A DNA stretch of 5,750 nt, taken from positions 1-5,750 of the forward strand of contig JAHRWI010000074.1 in assembly GCA_019090225.1 (NCBI GenBank), in the 5' to 3' direction. Origin of the DNA: Porticoccaceae bacterium (GTDB taxonomy: Bacteria; Pseudomonadota; Gammaproteobacteria; Pseudomonadales; Porticoccaceae). Below the pieces are notes generated by a model. That model did not search any database. It was not told where the DNA came from and saw nothing but the letters and a program-made list of their open reading frames with translations. Each line of letters starts with the position of its first letter. Position 1 is the first letter of the stretch. Positions 1 through 5,498 of this stretch are shown piece after piece. The translations under genes and the position numbers were made by a program.

Positions 1-1
1 C

Positions 2-259
2 CTCGTTGATAACGGTAATGGTAATTCCGCGCCGGGACTGTTTGAAGCGGTCGCTAGTTCTATCAATATTGTCCAGGACAGAATTACCCGTAGCCGCATG
101 GCGGGTGACCCCCCGGATATCGTCATTACGCCAGATCTGGTAGATATTGGTTTGCTGGAATTCTTCAGGGCAGATGAGGCCATCGCTGAAGGGCGGGCCA
201 GTGTCGAACGTCAACTACCTGAAATCAGGCGGGTTTTGACGATGGAATCACTGGGCTGA
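2..259 (+). CDS. Patatin-like phospholipase, RssA/NTE family (C-terminal part)
   Basis: This open frame enters from the left edge and ends at TGA 257-259, giving 85 residues of the C-terminus. The stretch SRMAGDPPDIVI closely resembles the NRMAGDPPDILI segment of E. coli RssA as I remember it. It is followed by DIGLLEFFRADEAIAEGR, which matches the family pattern of a hydrophobic strand and then an 'FhRAxxAIxxG' helix. Patatin-like proteins are Ser-Asp lipid acyl hydrolases. The nucleophile GxSxG and the catalytic Asp lie upstream of the window, so activity cannot be judged here. No start or ribosome site is visible. No T-rich terminator hairpin follows the stop. The family is fairly certain; the specific name rssA is not, because most of the protein is missing. 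Confidence 0.85.
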   Translation, partial: LVDNGNGNSAPGLFEAVASSINIVQDRITRSRMAGDPPDIVITPDLVDIGLLEFFRADEAIAEGRASVERQLPEIRRVLTMESLG

Positions 260-301
260 CAACGAAGGGGCCAACGACGATTGGGATAGACTGAATATAT
301 G

Positions 302-342
302 ACTCGAATGTTTGATACGAGTGCTAGCTTGCCTCGGCACTC
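302..342 (+). other. Two overlapping, mutually exclusive hairpins upstream of the thiolase gene
   Basis: ACTCG at 302-306 pairs with CGAGT at 318-322, with an inner AT/AT pair around a five-base loop, so the whole is a 21-base imperfect palindrome. The right arm overlaps GAGTGC at 319-324, which pairs perfectly with GCACTC at 337-342. The two stems share bases 319-322 and cannot form together in one RNA. Neither is followed by a T tract, so they do not look like plain terminators. They could be a regulator operator, remnants of the upstream gene's 3' end, or chance. They lie upstream of the candidate thiolase promoter. Confidence 0.3.
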
Positions 343-407
343 AATCACCGCTGGCTCAAGGCGTTTGATGGTGTGATGGATCAATGGAAATGAGTCAGCG
401 ATGGTGC

Positions 408-435
408 TGGACTTGGCTCTACCGTAGGCCATAAT
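408..435 (+). promoter_or_regulatory. Candidate sigma-70 promoter for the thiolase gene
   Basis: TGGACT at 408-413 (four of six matches to TTGACA) and CATAAT at 430-435 (five of six matches to TATAAT) are separated by 16 bases. Transcription would start near 442 and give a leader of about 40 bases before the ATG at 482. The position suits the 222-base gap after the patatin gene. The match is modest and rests on reading by eye. The rest of 260-481 shows no convincing gene. Confidence 0.35.
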
Positions 436-481
436 CAAACATGAATTCGGCCTTGGTAATTACTTAAGCAGGAGATAAATA

Positions 482-1672
482 ATGAGAAAAGTCATGATAT
501 CGGGTACCGGGATGACTCACTTCGGCAAGCATATGGATGCCACCATCCGTAGTCTTACTAATGATGCATTGACGCAGGCGCTGACTGATGCCAACGCAAG
601 CACTGATCACGTCGATACGATCTTCTTTGGCAATGCCGCCGCGGGTTTGTTAACAGGGCAGGAGATGATCCCAGGGCAGGTCGCACTGCGTGACTCAGGT
701 TTGATGGGCAAGCCGATTATAAACGTCGAAAACGCCTGTGCATCTTCCTCAACGGCCGCGCACCTGGCCTGGTTGTCGGTGGCCTCGGGTCAATGCGAGG
801 TGGCTCTGGCCATTGGTGCAGAGAAAATGACCAACAAGGATAAGTCGGTACCCTTCAAGGCATTGATTGCGGCCATGGATTTGGAGGAGATTAAAGCAGA
901 AACGGGTTCGGATGATCCCCTGGAAGCGGGCAGTGCGCCGGGTCGTTCGGGCTTTATGGATATATACGCCGGTAAGGCGCGTAAATATATGGCAGAAGCA
1001 GGCGCGACCATAGAGGATTTTGCCCGGGTGGCGGCTAAATCCCACAAATTTGGTTCACTCAACCCTAAAGCACAATTTCAAACAGCCCTGTCGGTAGAAG
1101 ATATATTAGCCAGCCGAGATATTATTGATCCTTTAAAGCTAGCCATGTGTTCACCCATTGGTGACGGTGCCGCAGTGTTGGTTTTTACCTCGGAAGATTT
1201 CGTCAAAAAGCACGGTTGTGATGCAGTCGTGGCGGAAACTATCACCCTGGTGTCCGGCATGCCGGGTGGCCCAAATTGTAACGACCGGGCCAGTGAGAAA
1301 GCCTATAACGCGGCGGGCATAGGGCCGGAAGATATAGATGTCGTAGAGCTACACGATGCCGCTTCACCAGCAGAGCTAATGTACATAGAAGAGCTGGGTT
1401 TGTGTGGCAAGGGCGAAGGCGTAAGAATGATACGTGAAGGCCAGACTGACCTGGGTGGCAAGGTGCCGGTTAATACCAGCGGTGGTTTGGTTGCCAAAGG
1501 GCATCCCGTGGGTGCTACCGGTTGTGCACAAATTGTAGAGCTGGCGGATCAACTGCGTGGGCGCTGTGGCACCAGGCAGGTTGAAGGTGCCAAAGTAGCG
1601 CTGGCCCAAAATGGCGGTGGCTGGATCGAGGACGATACTGCAGTGACGACCTTGACCGTGCTGACTCGCTAA
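482..1672 (+). CDS. Thiolase family protein (SCP2-like acetyl-CoA acetyltransferase or related)
   Basis: The 396-residue length is usual for single-chain thiolases. AGGAG at 470-474 lies seven bases before the ATG and supports this start. The N-terminal half carries ENACASSSTA with the presumed nucleophile Cys86. The C-terminal half has ELHDA at 289-293 and the GGLVAKGHPVGATG motif at 334-347, with catalytic-type His341. The order CxS, HDxx, GHP is that of SCP2-like thiolases. These act on acyl-CoA thioesters, in beta-oxidation-type cleavage or in condensation. The C-terminal CxG motif is replaced by QNGGG (376-380), and HDCF reads HDAA, so the second catalytic cysteine is missing at both usual sites. 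Cys348, after the GHP loop, is nearby but at a different position. A SnoaL-like gene follows 98 bases downstream, probably in the same transcript. No DUF35 partner, often found beside such thiolases, is present. Family certain; substrate and reaction unknown. Confidence 0.9.
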   Translation: MRKVMISGTGMTHFGKHMDATIRSLTNDALTQALTDANASTDHVDTIFFGNAAAGLLTGQEMIPGQVALRDSGLMGKPIINVENACASSSTAAHLAWLSVASGQCEVALAIGAEKMTNKDKSVPFKALIAAMDLEEIKAETGSDDPLEAGSAPGRSGFMDIYAGKARKYMAEAGATIEDFARVAAKSHKFGSLNPKAQFQTALSVEDILASRDIIDPLKLAMCSPIGDGAAVLVFTSEDFVKKHGCDAVVAETITLVSGMPGGPNCNDRASEKAYNAAGIGPEDIDVVELHDAASPAELMYIEELGLCGKGEGVRMIREGQTDLGGKVPVNTSGGLVAKGHPVGATGCAQIVELADQLRGRCGTRQVEGAKVALAQNGGGWIEDDTAVTTLTVLTR

Positions 1673-1697
1673 AGGTGCTTGTTCTCTAAAAGCACTT
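1673..1697 (+). other. Small hairpin directly after the thiolase stop
   Basis: AGGTGCTT at 1673-1680 pairs with AAGCACTT at 1690-1697, an eight-base stem with one G-U pair and a nine-base loop. It begins one base after the stop codon. No T run follows, so termination would be weak. It may slow decay of the upstream message or allow partial read-through to the SnoaL-like gene. It overlaps the first copy of the 13-base repeat, so its arms may simply be a by-product of that repetition. Confidence 0.3.
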
Positions 1698-1720
1698 GCT
1701 CACTAAACTTGTTCACTAAA
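1678..1720 (+). repeat. Three copies of a 13-base direct repeat
   Basis: The units are CTTGTTCTCTAAA (1678-1690), CTTGCTCACTAAA (1695-1707) and CTTGTTCACTAAA (1708-1720). Copies two and three abut and differ at one position. Copy one differs from copy three at one position and is separated from copy two by four bases. The repeat fills much of the gap between the thiolase stop and the SnoaL-like start. A slippage-derived short tandem repeat is the simplest reading. A regulator-binding array is possible but unsupported. Three units with no constant-length spacer exclude a CRISPR array. Confidence 0.65.
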
Positions 1721-1770
1721 TCAGACGATAAAAAACCACATAATAACTAACTAATACCGGGGTAATAGCC

Positions 1771-2214
1771 ATGGCTTCACTAGAAGAACGCATCCAGATA
1801 CTGGAAGACAAAGATGAAATCCGCGAACTGACTGCTAAATATTGTTACGCCGTAGTGGCTCAGGATTCAGAGGCTCTGATCGATATGTTTACCGAAGATG
1901 GCATATTTAATATGCCGCCGGATCTGCATTTTGAAGGGCGGGCGCAATTGACGGAGCTGTATACCAGTAAAATTGAAGAAGTGGGTCCCAAGCCCTTTAT
2001 TCAAAGCCACGTCATTAAAGTTGATGGTGATACCGCGACCGGCAACTGTGCGGTAGAGATTCGTCTGGTTGATAAGGGTCAGGCGTTCACTGCCTGTGGT
2101 CATTACAATGACAGTTATCGCCGGGTGGCTGGGGAGTGGAAGTTTGCCCATCGCGATTTCGAGCTTTATCATTGGGTGCCACTGGCCCAGGGTTGGGGTG
2201 ATGCCGCTACATAA
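1771..2214 (+). CDS. SnoaL-like / NTF2-like domain protein
   Basis: This is a 147-residue single-domain protein, the normal length for SnoaL-like (SnoaL_4) members of the NTF2 cone fold. The pattern is typical: an N-terminal helix LEDKDEIRELTAKYCYAV (11-28), then D32 and ALIDMFTEDGIF (35-46), the strand FIQSHVIKVDGDTATG (76-91), and a C-terminal hairpin YNDSYRRVAGEWKFAHRDF (112-130). Members include polyketide cyclases, dehydratases, isomerases and ring-hydroxylating dioxygenase small subunits. Here Tyr24, Asp32 and His80 would line the pocket, by family analogy. No signal peptide is seen, so it is cytosolic. GGGG at 1759-1762 is a weak ribosome site eight bases before the ATG. The neighbouring thiolase suggests action on a CoA-linked or cyclic intermediate, for example hydration or dehydration. 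That role is inference from context. Confidence 0.85.
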   Translation: MASLEERIQILEDKDEIRELTAKYCYAVVAQDSEALIDMFTEDGIFNMPPDLHFEGRAQLTELYTSKIEEVGPKPFIQSHVIKVDGDTATGNCAVEIRLVDKGQAFTACGHYNDSYRRVAGEWKFAHRDFELYHWVPLAQGWGDAAT

Positions 2215-2282
2215 CTTAGTTGCCGGGAATATATTAAATAAAAAAATAATGGATAAACCAAAGAGAGCTTGTTGACGAAGGC

Positions 2283-2309
2283 ATGAAATTAAAAGAGGGT
2301 AGTCTGTGA
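2283..2309 (+). other. Eight-codon open frame overlapping the ParA start
   Basis: ATG at 2283 opens a frame reading MKLKEGSL that ends at TGA 2307-2309. Its stop overlaps the GTG start of the ParA gene (2306-2308) as GTGA, an arrangement seen in translationally coupled genes. The purine-rich GAAGG at 2277-2281 is only one base before the ATG, too close for a good ribosome site. The frame contains the AGAGGG ribosome site of ParA. A chance open frame is the likelier explanation; a leader peptide that tunes ParA translation is possible. Confidence 0.15.
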
Positions 2310-3073
2310 GACGAGTTGTTTTTAATCAGAAAGGTGGTGTAGGCAAATCGAGTATTACCTGTAACCTCGCAGCCATCGCTGCAAACGACGGTTTGCGTAC
2401 CCTGGTGGTTGATCTGGATGCTCAGGGGAATAGTAGTCACTACCTGCTCGGTGATGCCTTCGAAGAGGCCTTACCGGATGCCGCTGACTATTTTAAGCAA
2501 TGCCTTAATGCTCGGATGACCAAGAACGATCCCATGGATTTTGTTCATGCTACCGATTTTGAAAACCTCTCTGTCATTCCCGCAAGCCCGGAGTTATCAG
2601 ATCTCCAGTCGAAGCTGGAGAGCAAGCACAAGATCTATAAATTAAGGGATTTGCTCAATAAACTGGAAGATCAGTTTGACTGGATATTTATCGATACGGC
2701 ACCGGCATTAAATTTCTTTACGCTTTCAGCTTTGATTAGCGTCGATAGCTGTTTGATTCCCTTTGACTGCGATGCCTTCGCCCGTAATTCCCTATACATG
2801 CTCCAGGATGTCATTGATGAGATTCGTGAAGATCACAACGAGTCGCTGAAAGTGGAGGGCATTATCGTTAACCAGTTTCAGGCTCGGGCCAAGCTGCCGA
2901 ATCAGATTGTTGAAGAAATCATTGCTGATGGGCAACCGGTGTTACCGGTGTATTTGTCTAGCTCAGTCAAGATGCGCGAATCCCACGAGAACTTTCGGCC
3001 CCTGATACACCTTGCGCCGACGCATCCACTCACTCAGCAATATGGCGAATTGTATAAATTATTAAAGCGCTGA
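2306..3073 (+). CDS. ParA family ATPase (orphan, no ParB in window)
   Basis: This 255-residue protein is a deviant-Walker P-loop ATPase. Walker A is KGGVGKSS at 9-16, with the signature Lys9 and the P-loop Lys14. VVDLDAQGNSS at 34-44 is the A' motif with Asp36 and Asp38. WIFIDTAP at 126-133 is Walker B with Asp130. ATP-driven dimers of this family bind DNA non-specifically and position plasmids, chromosomes or protein cargo. There is no N-terminal helix-turn-helix, so it is the short ParA type. The start is GTG: an in-frame TAG at 2300-2302 rules out anything further upstream, and AGAGGG at 2294-2299 is well placed six bases before it. No ParB gene or parS-like site is visible on either side, so the cargo is unknown. 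The 91-base gap after the SnoaL-like gene shows no terminator or clear promoter, so read-through is possible. Confidence 0.9.
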   Translation: MRRVVFNQKGGVGKSSITCNLAAIAANDGLRTLVVDLDAQGNSSHYLLGDAFEEALPDAADYFKQCLNARMTKNDPMDFVHATDFENLSVIPASPELSDLQSKLESKHKIYKLRDLLNKLEDQFDWIFIDTAPALNFFTLSALISVDSCLIPFDCDAFARNSLYMLQDVIDEIREDHNESLKVEGIIVNQFQARAKLPNQIVEEIIADGQPVLPVYLSSSVKMRESHENFRPLIHLAPTHPLTQQYGELYKLLKR

Positions 3074-3181
3074 GACGGCTAGCTGTTTGTTGGTCACTGC
3101 TGGGCGTTGATTAATCATTAGTCTATGAAGCTACAGTTGGTTCCCGCGCCTAGCCCCTGCGACAGCGATATGGCTCGAATA

Positions 3182-3213
3182 GATTCTTTTGAAGTTGGGA
3201 GAATCATTATTTT
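3182..3213 (+). terminator. Possible weak rho-independent terminator after ParA
   Basis: GATTCT at 3182-3187 pairs with AGAATC at 3200-3205. Three further U-G pairs (3188-3190 with 3197-3199) extend the stem around a six-base loop. A T-rich run ATTATTTT follows at 3206-3213. It lies about 110 bases after the ParA stop, in the gap between convergent genes, where a terminator is expected. The stem is AT- and GU-rich, so stability is modest. The remainder of 3074-3236 shows no gene; a ten-base palindrome TGATTAATCA sits at 3108-3117. Confidence 0.35.
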
Positions 3214-3236
3214 GAGCGGTTTTATTTAAAGCTTTC

Positions 3237-4421
3237 TCAAGCATTACCGTCTTCGCTACGCTTGGTATCGCTCGGCATTTCCTTGATAAATATATCGTGC
3301 TTGTTATAGGGGATTTCAATGTCTTCTTCGGCCAGGCGCTTATAAATACTCATATAGAGTTCGTGGGCCAGGCGACCCCGGTACTCGGGATGTTCTATCC
3401 AGACCAGTAGCTCAAAATCGAGACTCGATGCCCCAAAGCCACGCATTCGCACACGGGGGGCGGGACTGGTGCATACCTCTTCGTGAGCCTGGCCAAGCTC
3501 CAGTAAAATTGCACAAACTTGATCCACATCCGAGCCGTAGGCCACGCCTACTGGAATACGATTGCGTATTTTTAAGTGCGGGCCAGCACTCTCGTTGACG
3601 ATTTTGGCGTTAGCTATCACGCCGTTGGGGATAGTCACCTCAACGTCGTCGCGGGTAAGCAGGCGGGTACTACGCAGGCCAATAGCCGTCACCTTGCCCC
3701 GCTCGCCGGTATCAAGATTGATGTAATCGCCGATTTTGTAGGGCGCATCAGCGACGATAAAGAAACCAGAGAATAAGTTAGCGAGGGTATCTTTCGCGGC
3801 AAAGCCCACGGCGATACCGACGATGCCTGCAGAGGCCAACCAGCCAACTGGGTTTACTCCCCAGATTAATAGCAGCACATAACTGCCGACCAGAATGGTG
3901 AGTAGCTTCGCCGTTAGATCGAATAAGGGTACGGTGCGTGATTCAACAAGACTGAAGCGCTCTTCACCCCCTAGGGTATGTATCAGCGATGAGGAGATAC
4001 GCAGTGCAGCCCGCATCCAGCTGGCGACGATCACCGACAGGAGGATGTTGATAATTACGCGGGAACCGACAGGTAGTTGAGCGGTGTTTATGGCCAGGGT
4101 AAAGCCAAAATAGAGCACCGTGGTGAAAACGGGCCTGCGGAGATGTTCTATCAGTTGGTCATCGATCAACGCACGGGTGATCCCGCTCAGGCGCGCCAGC
4201 GCGCGAAACACCACGACTCGTACGATCAGCGCCAATACCAGCGACACGAAGGCTACGATAAGTCCGCCGATGAAAGGATAGTCGGCCACCAGCTCCCAAA
4301 AAGGTAGCCATGGTTCCGGCAGCCAGTCAGCGATACTTGGCAGATGATCTGCCAGGGCTTCTATTTCAGTCGTTTCGTTAGCGACGGGAGTCGTGGTGGG
4401 TGTGTTTACTTGTTCAGCCAT
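3237..4421 (-). CDS. MscS family small-conductance mechanosensitive ion channel
   Basis: This 394-residue inner-membrane channel opens under membrane tension to release solutes during hypo-osmotic shock. It is longer than E. coli MscS (286 residues). A charged, Pro/Thr-rich N-terminus (1-45) precedes hydrophobic segments near 50-73, 97-115, 121-140 and 170-189. The pore helix is at 193-223 and shows the Gly/Ala packing pattern ASAGIVGIAVGFAAKDTLANL. The MscS beta domain follows, with DAPYKIGDYI at 225-234, GKVTAIGLRSTRLLTRDD at 242-259 and VTIPNGVIANAKIVN at 262-276. A mixed alpha/beta cytosolic domain runs to about 381 and a short charged tail ends the protein. GGGGAG (plus-strand 4426-4431) lies four bases before the ATG, a rather short spacing. 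The gene points towards ParA and lies 105 bases downstream of the broken GST-like gene. No promoter is clear in 4422-4526. The family is certain; ion preference cannot be read. Confidence 0.93.
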   Translation of the reverse strand: MAEQVNTPTTTPVANETTEIEALADHLPSIADWLPEPWLPFWELVADYPFIGGLIVAFVSLVLALIVRVVVFRALARLSGITRALIDDQLIEHLRRPVFTTVLYFGFTLAINTAQLPVGSRVIINILLSVIVASWMRAALRISSSLIHTLGGEERFSLVESRTVPLFDLTAKLLTILVGSYVLLLIWGVNPVGWLASAGIVGIAVGFAAKDTLANLFSGFFIVADAPYKIGDYINLDTGERGKVTAIGLRSTRLLTRDDVEVTIPNGVIANAKIVNESAGPHLKIRNRIPVGVAYGSDVDQVCAILLELGQAHEEVCTSPAPRVRMRGFGASSLDFELLVWIEHPEYRGRLAHELYMSIYKRLAEEDIEIPYNKHDIFIKEMPSDTKRSEDGNA

Positions 4422-4526
4422 TGGGCTCCCCAGAGTTTGGTTGATATGGGCATTGCGCTATGTGGTGTTAGAGTTTGTCTGAAAATCAAGTTTTGCACAG
4501 CACTTTTGTTGAGATGTTACCGGCCA

Positions 4527-5298
4527 CTAGAAATCCAGGGGGAGCTTTAAATGGCGTCGGTAGATCATATCGCGGTGTTCAATGAGTATTGGGTACTGCT
4601 CAGCTTCGACAATTCGGCCAAGACCCTCGAAAGAGGCACGGGTGTCGGCATCGATGGGACACACTTTCTCCGGTAGCGGTGCAATCATCAGGGCAACGGT
4701 TGCCCAGTAGATATCTACCGCGCTTAATTCCTTGCCTACAAAATAGTTATCGCCGTTATCGCGCTGCATCTCCAGTTGCCAGGCCAAAATGGCAAGGATT
4801 TCTGTCACCCGTGACGGCGCGTCAAATGCTGCTGCATCGGAGTAGCCATATCTTTCCGCTAACACCTGGCCGAGTCGCCTGGCAGGTGTTAGCGGGTGCT
4901 GTCAACATGGACTGAATAAGTATCAACCGGCAGGACCAGGCGAAACTGTCTTCAGAACATATTTTGTGCCCAAGGCCAAACATCAACGCGCGATCACCTG
5001 AATCTTTGGGGATGAGACGGGGCAGGGGCTCCAGGCGTTCGGCGAGATAGAGTATTTTTGTCCAGTCTCCTTTAGGTGATTCATCTTCATAGATGGCCAC
5101 GGGTGCGTTACGAAAGCCAGTCCAGTCAAACAGCTCGTCGTTGCTTTGGCCGGGTAGTTGGGCAACCGCAAGGTAGGGGATGCCCTTGATTTCCAGGATG
5201 CTCTTCACAGCCTGGCCGTAGGCGAAGGGGCCACCGACAGAGAGCGCCAGGCGTAGCGCCGACATTTGTCTGGCTTCGGCGACGGTCAAATATTCCAT
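4527..5298 (-). pseudogene. Glutathione S-transferase-like protein, frame broken near 4870-4890
   Basis: Two minus-strand frames encode the two halves of one GST-like protein. The 5' frame starts at ATG 5298, with AAGGGT at plus-strand 5309-5314 ten bases ahead. It gives the thioredoxin-like half: EIKGIPYLAV (36-45), the cis-Pro segment NAPVAIYEDESP (64-75) and the helical stretch ALMFGLGHKICSEDSFAWSCRLILIQSML (104-132 in two parts). It then runs into unrelated sequence and stops at 4822. The 3' frame resumes with LAERYGYSD and contains the C-terminal helical domain, with YFVGKELSAVDIYWATVAL and the ending RRHLKLPLDF. Joining them needs one base removed (or two added); the 772-base span would then encode 256 residues, normal for the family. 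The Ser/Cys position of the GST active site seems to be Ala26 (GGPFAYGQ), so glutathione chemistry is uncertain even if intact. The break lies on a perfect inverted repeat. A sequencing error cannot be excluded. Confidence 0.8.
4856..4895. repeat. Perfect 13-base inverted repeat inside the GST-like gene
   Basis: CCGCTAACACCTG at 4856-4868 and CAGGTGTTAGCGG at 4883-4895 are exact reverse complements with a 14-base loop. The repeat sits inside the coding region, exactly where the reading frame changes. On the coding strand the 3' arm encodes QVLAE, which leads into the conserved-looking LAERYGYSD. The 5' arm encodes PANT in the upstream frame. No T tract follows on either side, so it is not a terminator. 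It may have arisen by templated (quasi-palindrome) mutation. Confidence 0.85.
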
Positions 5299-5334
5299 GG
5301 CATTTATTACCCTTGTTAAATTGGCGATGCGTTG

Positions 5335-5363
5335 ATGTTACGTTGTTGAGAAACACTTGCGAA
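5335..5363 (-). promoter_or_regulatory. Candidate promoter and operator for the GST-like gene
   Basis: On the minus strand TTCGCA (plus 5358-5363) and TAACAT (plus 5335-5340) are 17 bases apart, each matching four of six consensus bases. Transcription would start about 30 bases before the ATG at 5298. Small palindromes cluster at the -35 element: ACTT-GCG-AAGT at 5355-5365 overlaps it, AAGCGCTT is at 5366-5373, and GCTT-GAT-AAGC is at 5370-5380. A repressor could bind here, but no regulator gene is in view. Support is by eye only. Confidence 0.28.
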
Positions 5364-5402
5364 GTAAGCGCTTGATAAGCAGTAAATCTGAGACGAATAC
5401 GT

Positions 5403-5436
5403 AAAACGCCCGGCTCGAAAGTTCGAACCGGGCGTC
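5403..5436 (-). terminator. Rho-independent terminator of the amidohydrolase gene
   Basis: ACGCCCGG at 5406-5413 pairs with CCGGGCGT at 5428-5435. One mismatch follows, then TCGA at 5415-5418 pairs with TCGA at 5423-5426, closing a four-base loop. Read on the minus strand, the GC-rich stem is followed directly by TTTTAC, the classic intrinsic terminator form. It lies about 63 bases after the amidohydrolase stop and upstream of the GST-like promoter region, so it separates the two transcripts. No T run follows on the plus strand. Confidence 0.85.
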
Positions 5437-5498
5437 AGGATTGCTAATGCTAATGTCGCTGCTACTGTGGGCGTTCTTTCACATCGACCGCCCAAATA

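Noticed and set aside
211..438. Minus-strand 75-residue open frame across the patatin end and the thiolase leader
   Set aside because: No ribosome site, no recognisable domain, low-complexity composition, and it overlaps a convincing plus-strand gene end.
749..1609. Several minus-strand open frames inside the thiolase gene
   Set aside because: They lie opposite a strongly supported coding region and their translations resemble no family.
1678..1720. CRISPR array
   Set aside because: The units are 13 bases, two of them abut, and there are no spacers of constant length.
2069..2275. Plus-strand 68-residue frame running from the SnoaL-like gene into the next gap
   Set aside because: It mostly overlaps the SnoaL-like C-terminus in another frame and has no domain or ribosome site.
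2272..2300. TTGACG at 2272-2277 as a -35 element for ParA
   Set aside because: At 16-19 bases further on there is only the AGAGGG ribosome-site region, with no -10-like sequence and no room for a leader.
4457..4485. Promoter for the MscS gene (TTTTCA and CATAGC on the minus strand)
   Set aside because: The -10 element matches only three of six bases; too weak to annotate.
2215..4526. ParA plus MscS as a new defence or partition system
   Set aside because: The genes converge, are 163 bases apart with a likely terminator between them, and each is a common family; nothing links their functions.
4589..4915. Plus-strand 108-residue frame opposite the GST-like gene
   Set aside because: It is a shadow of the GST-like C-terminal domain, which is clearly encoded on the minus strand.
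5126..5356. Minus-strand frame overlapping the GST-like start in another register
   Set aside because: Arg/Pro-rich composition and no family match; the overlapping frame carries the thioredoxin-like motifs.
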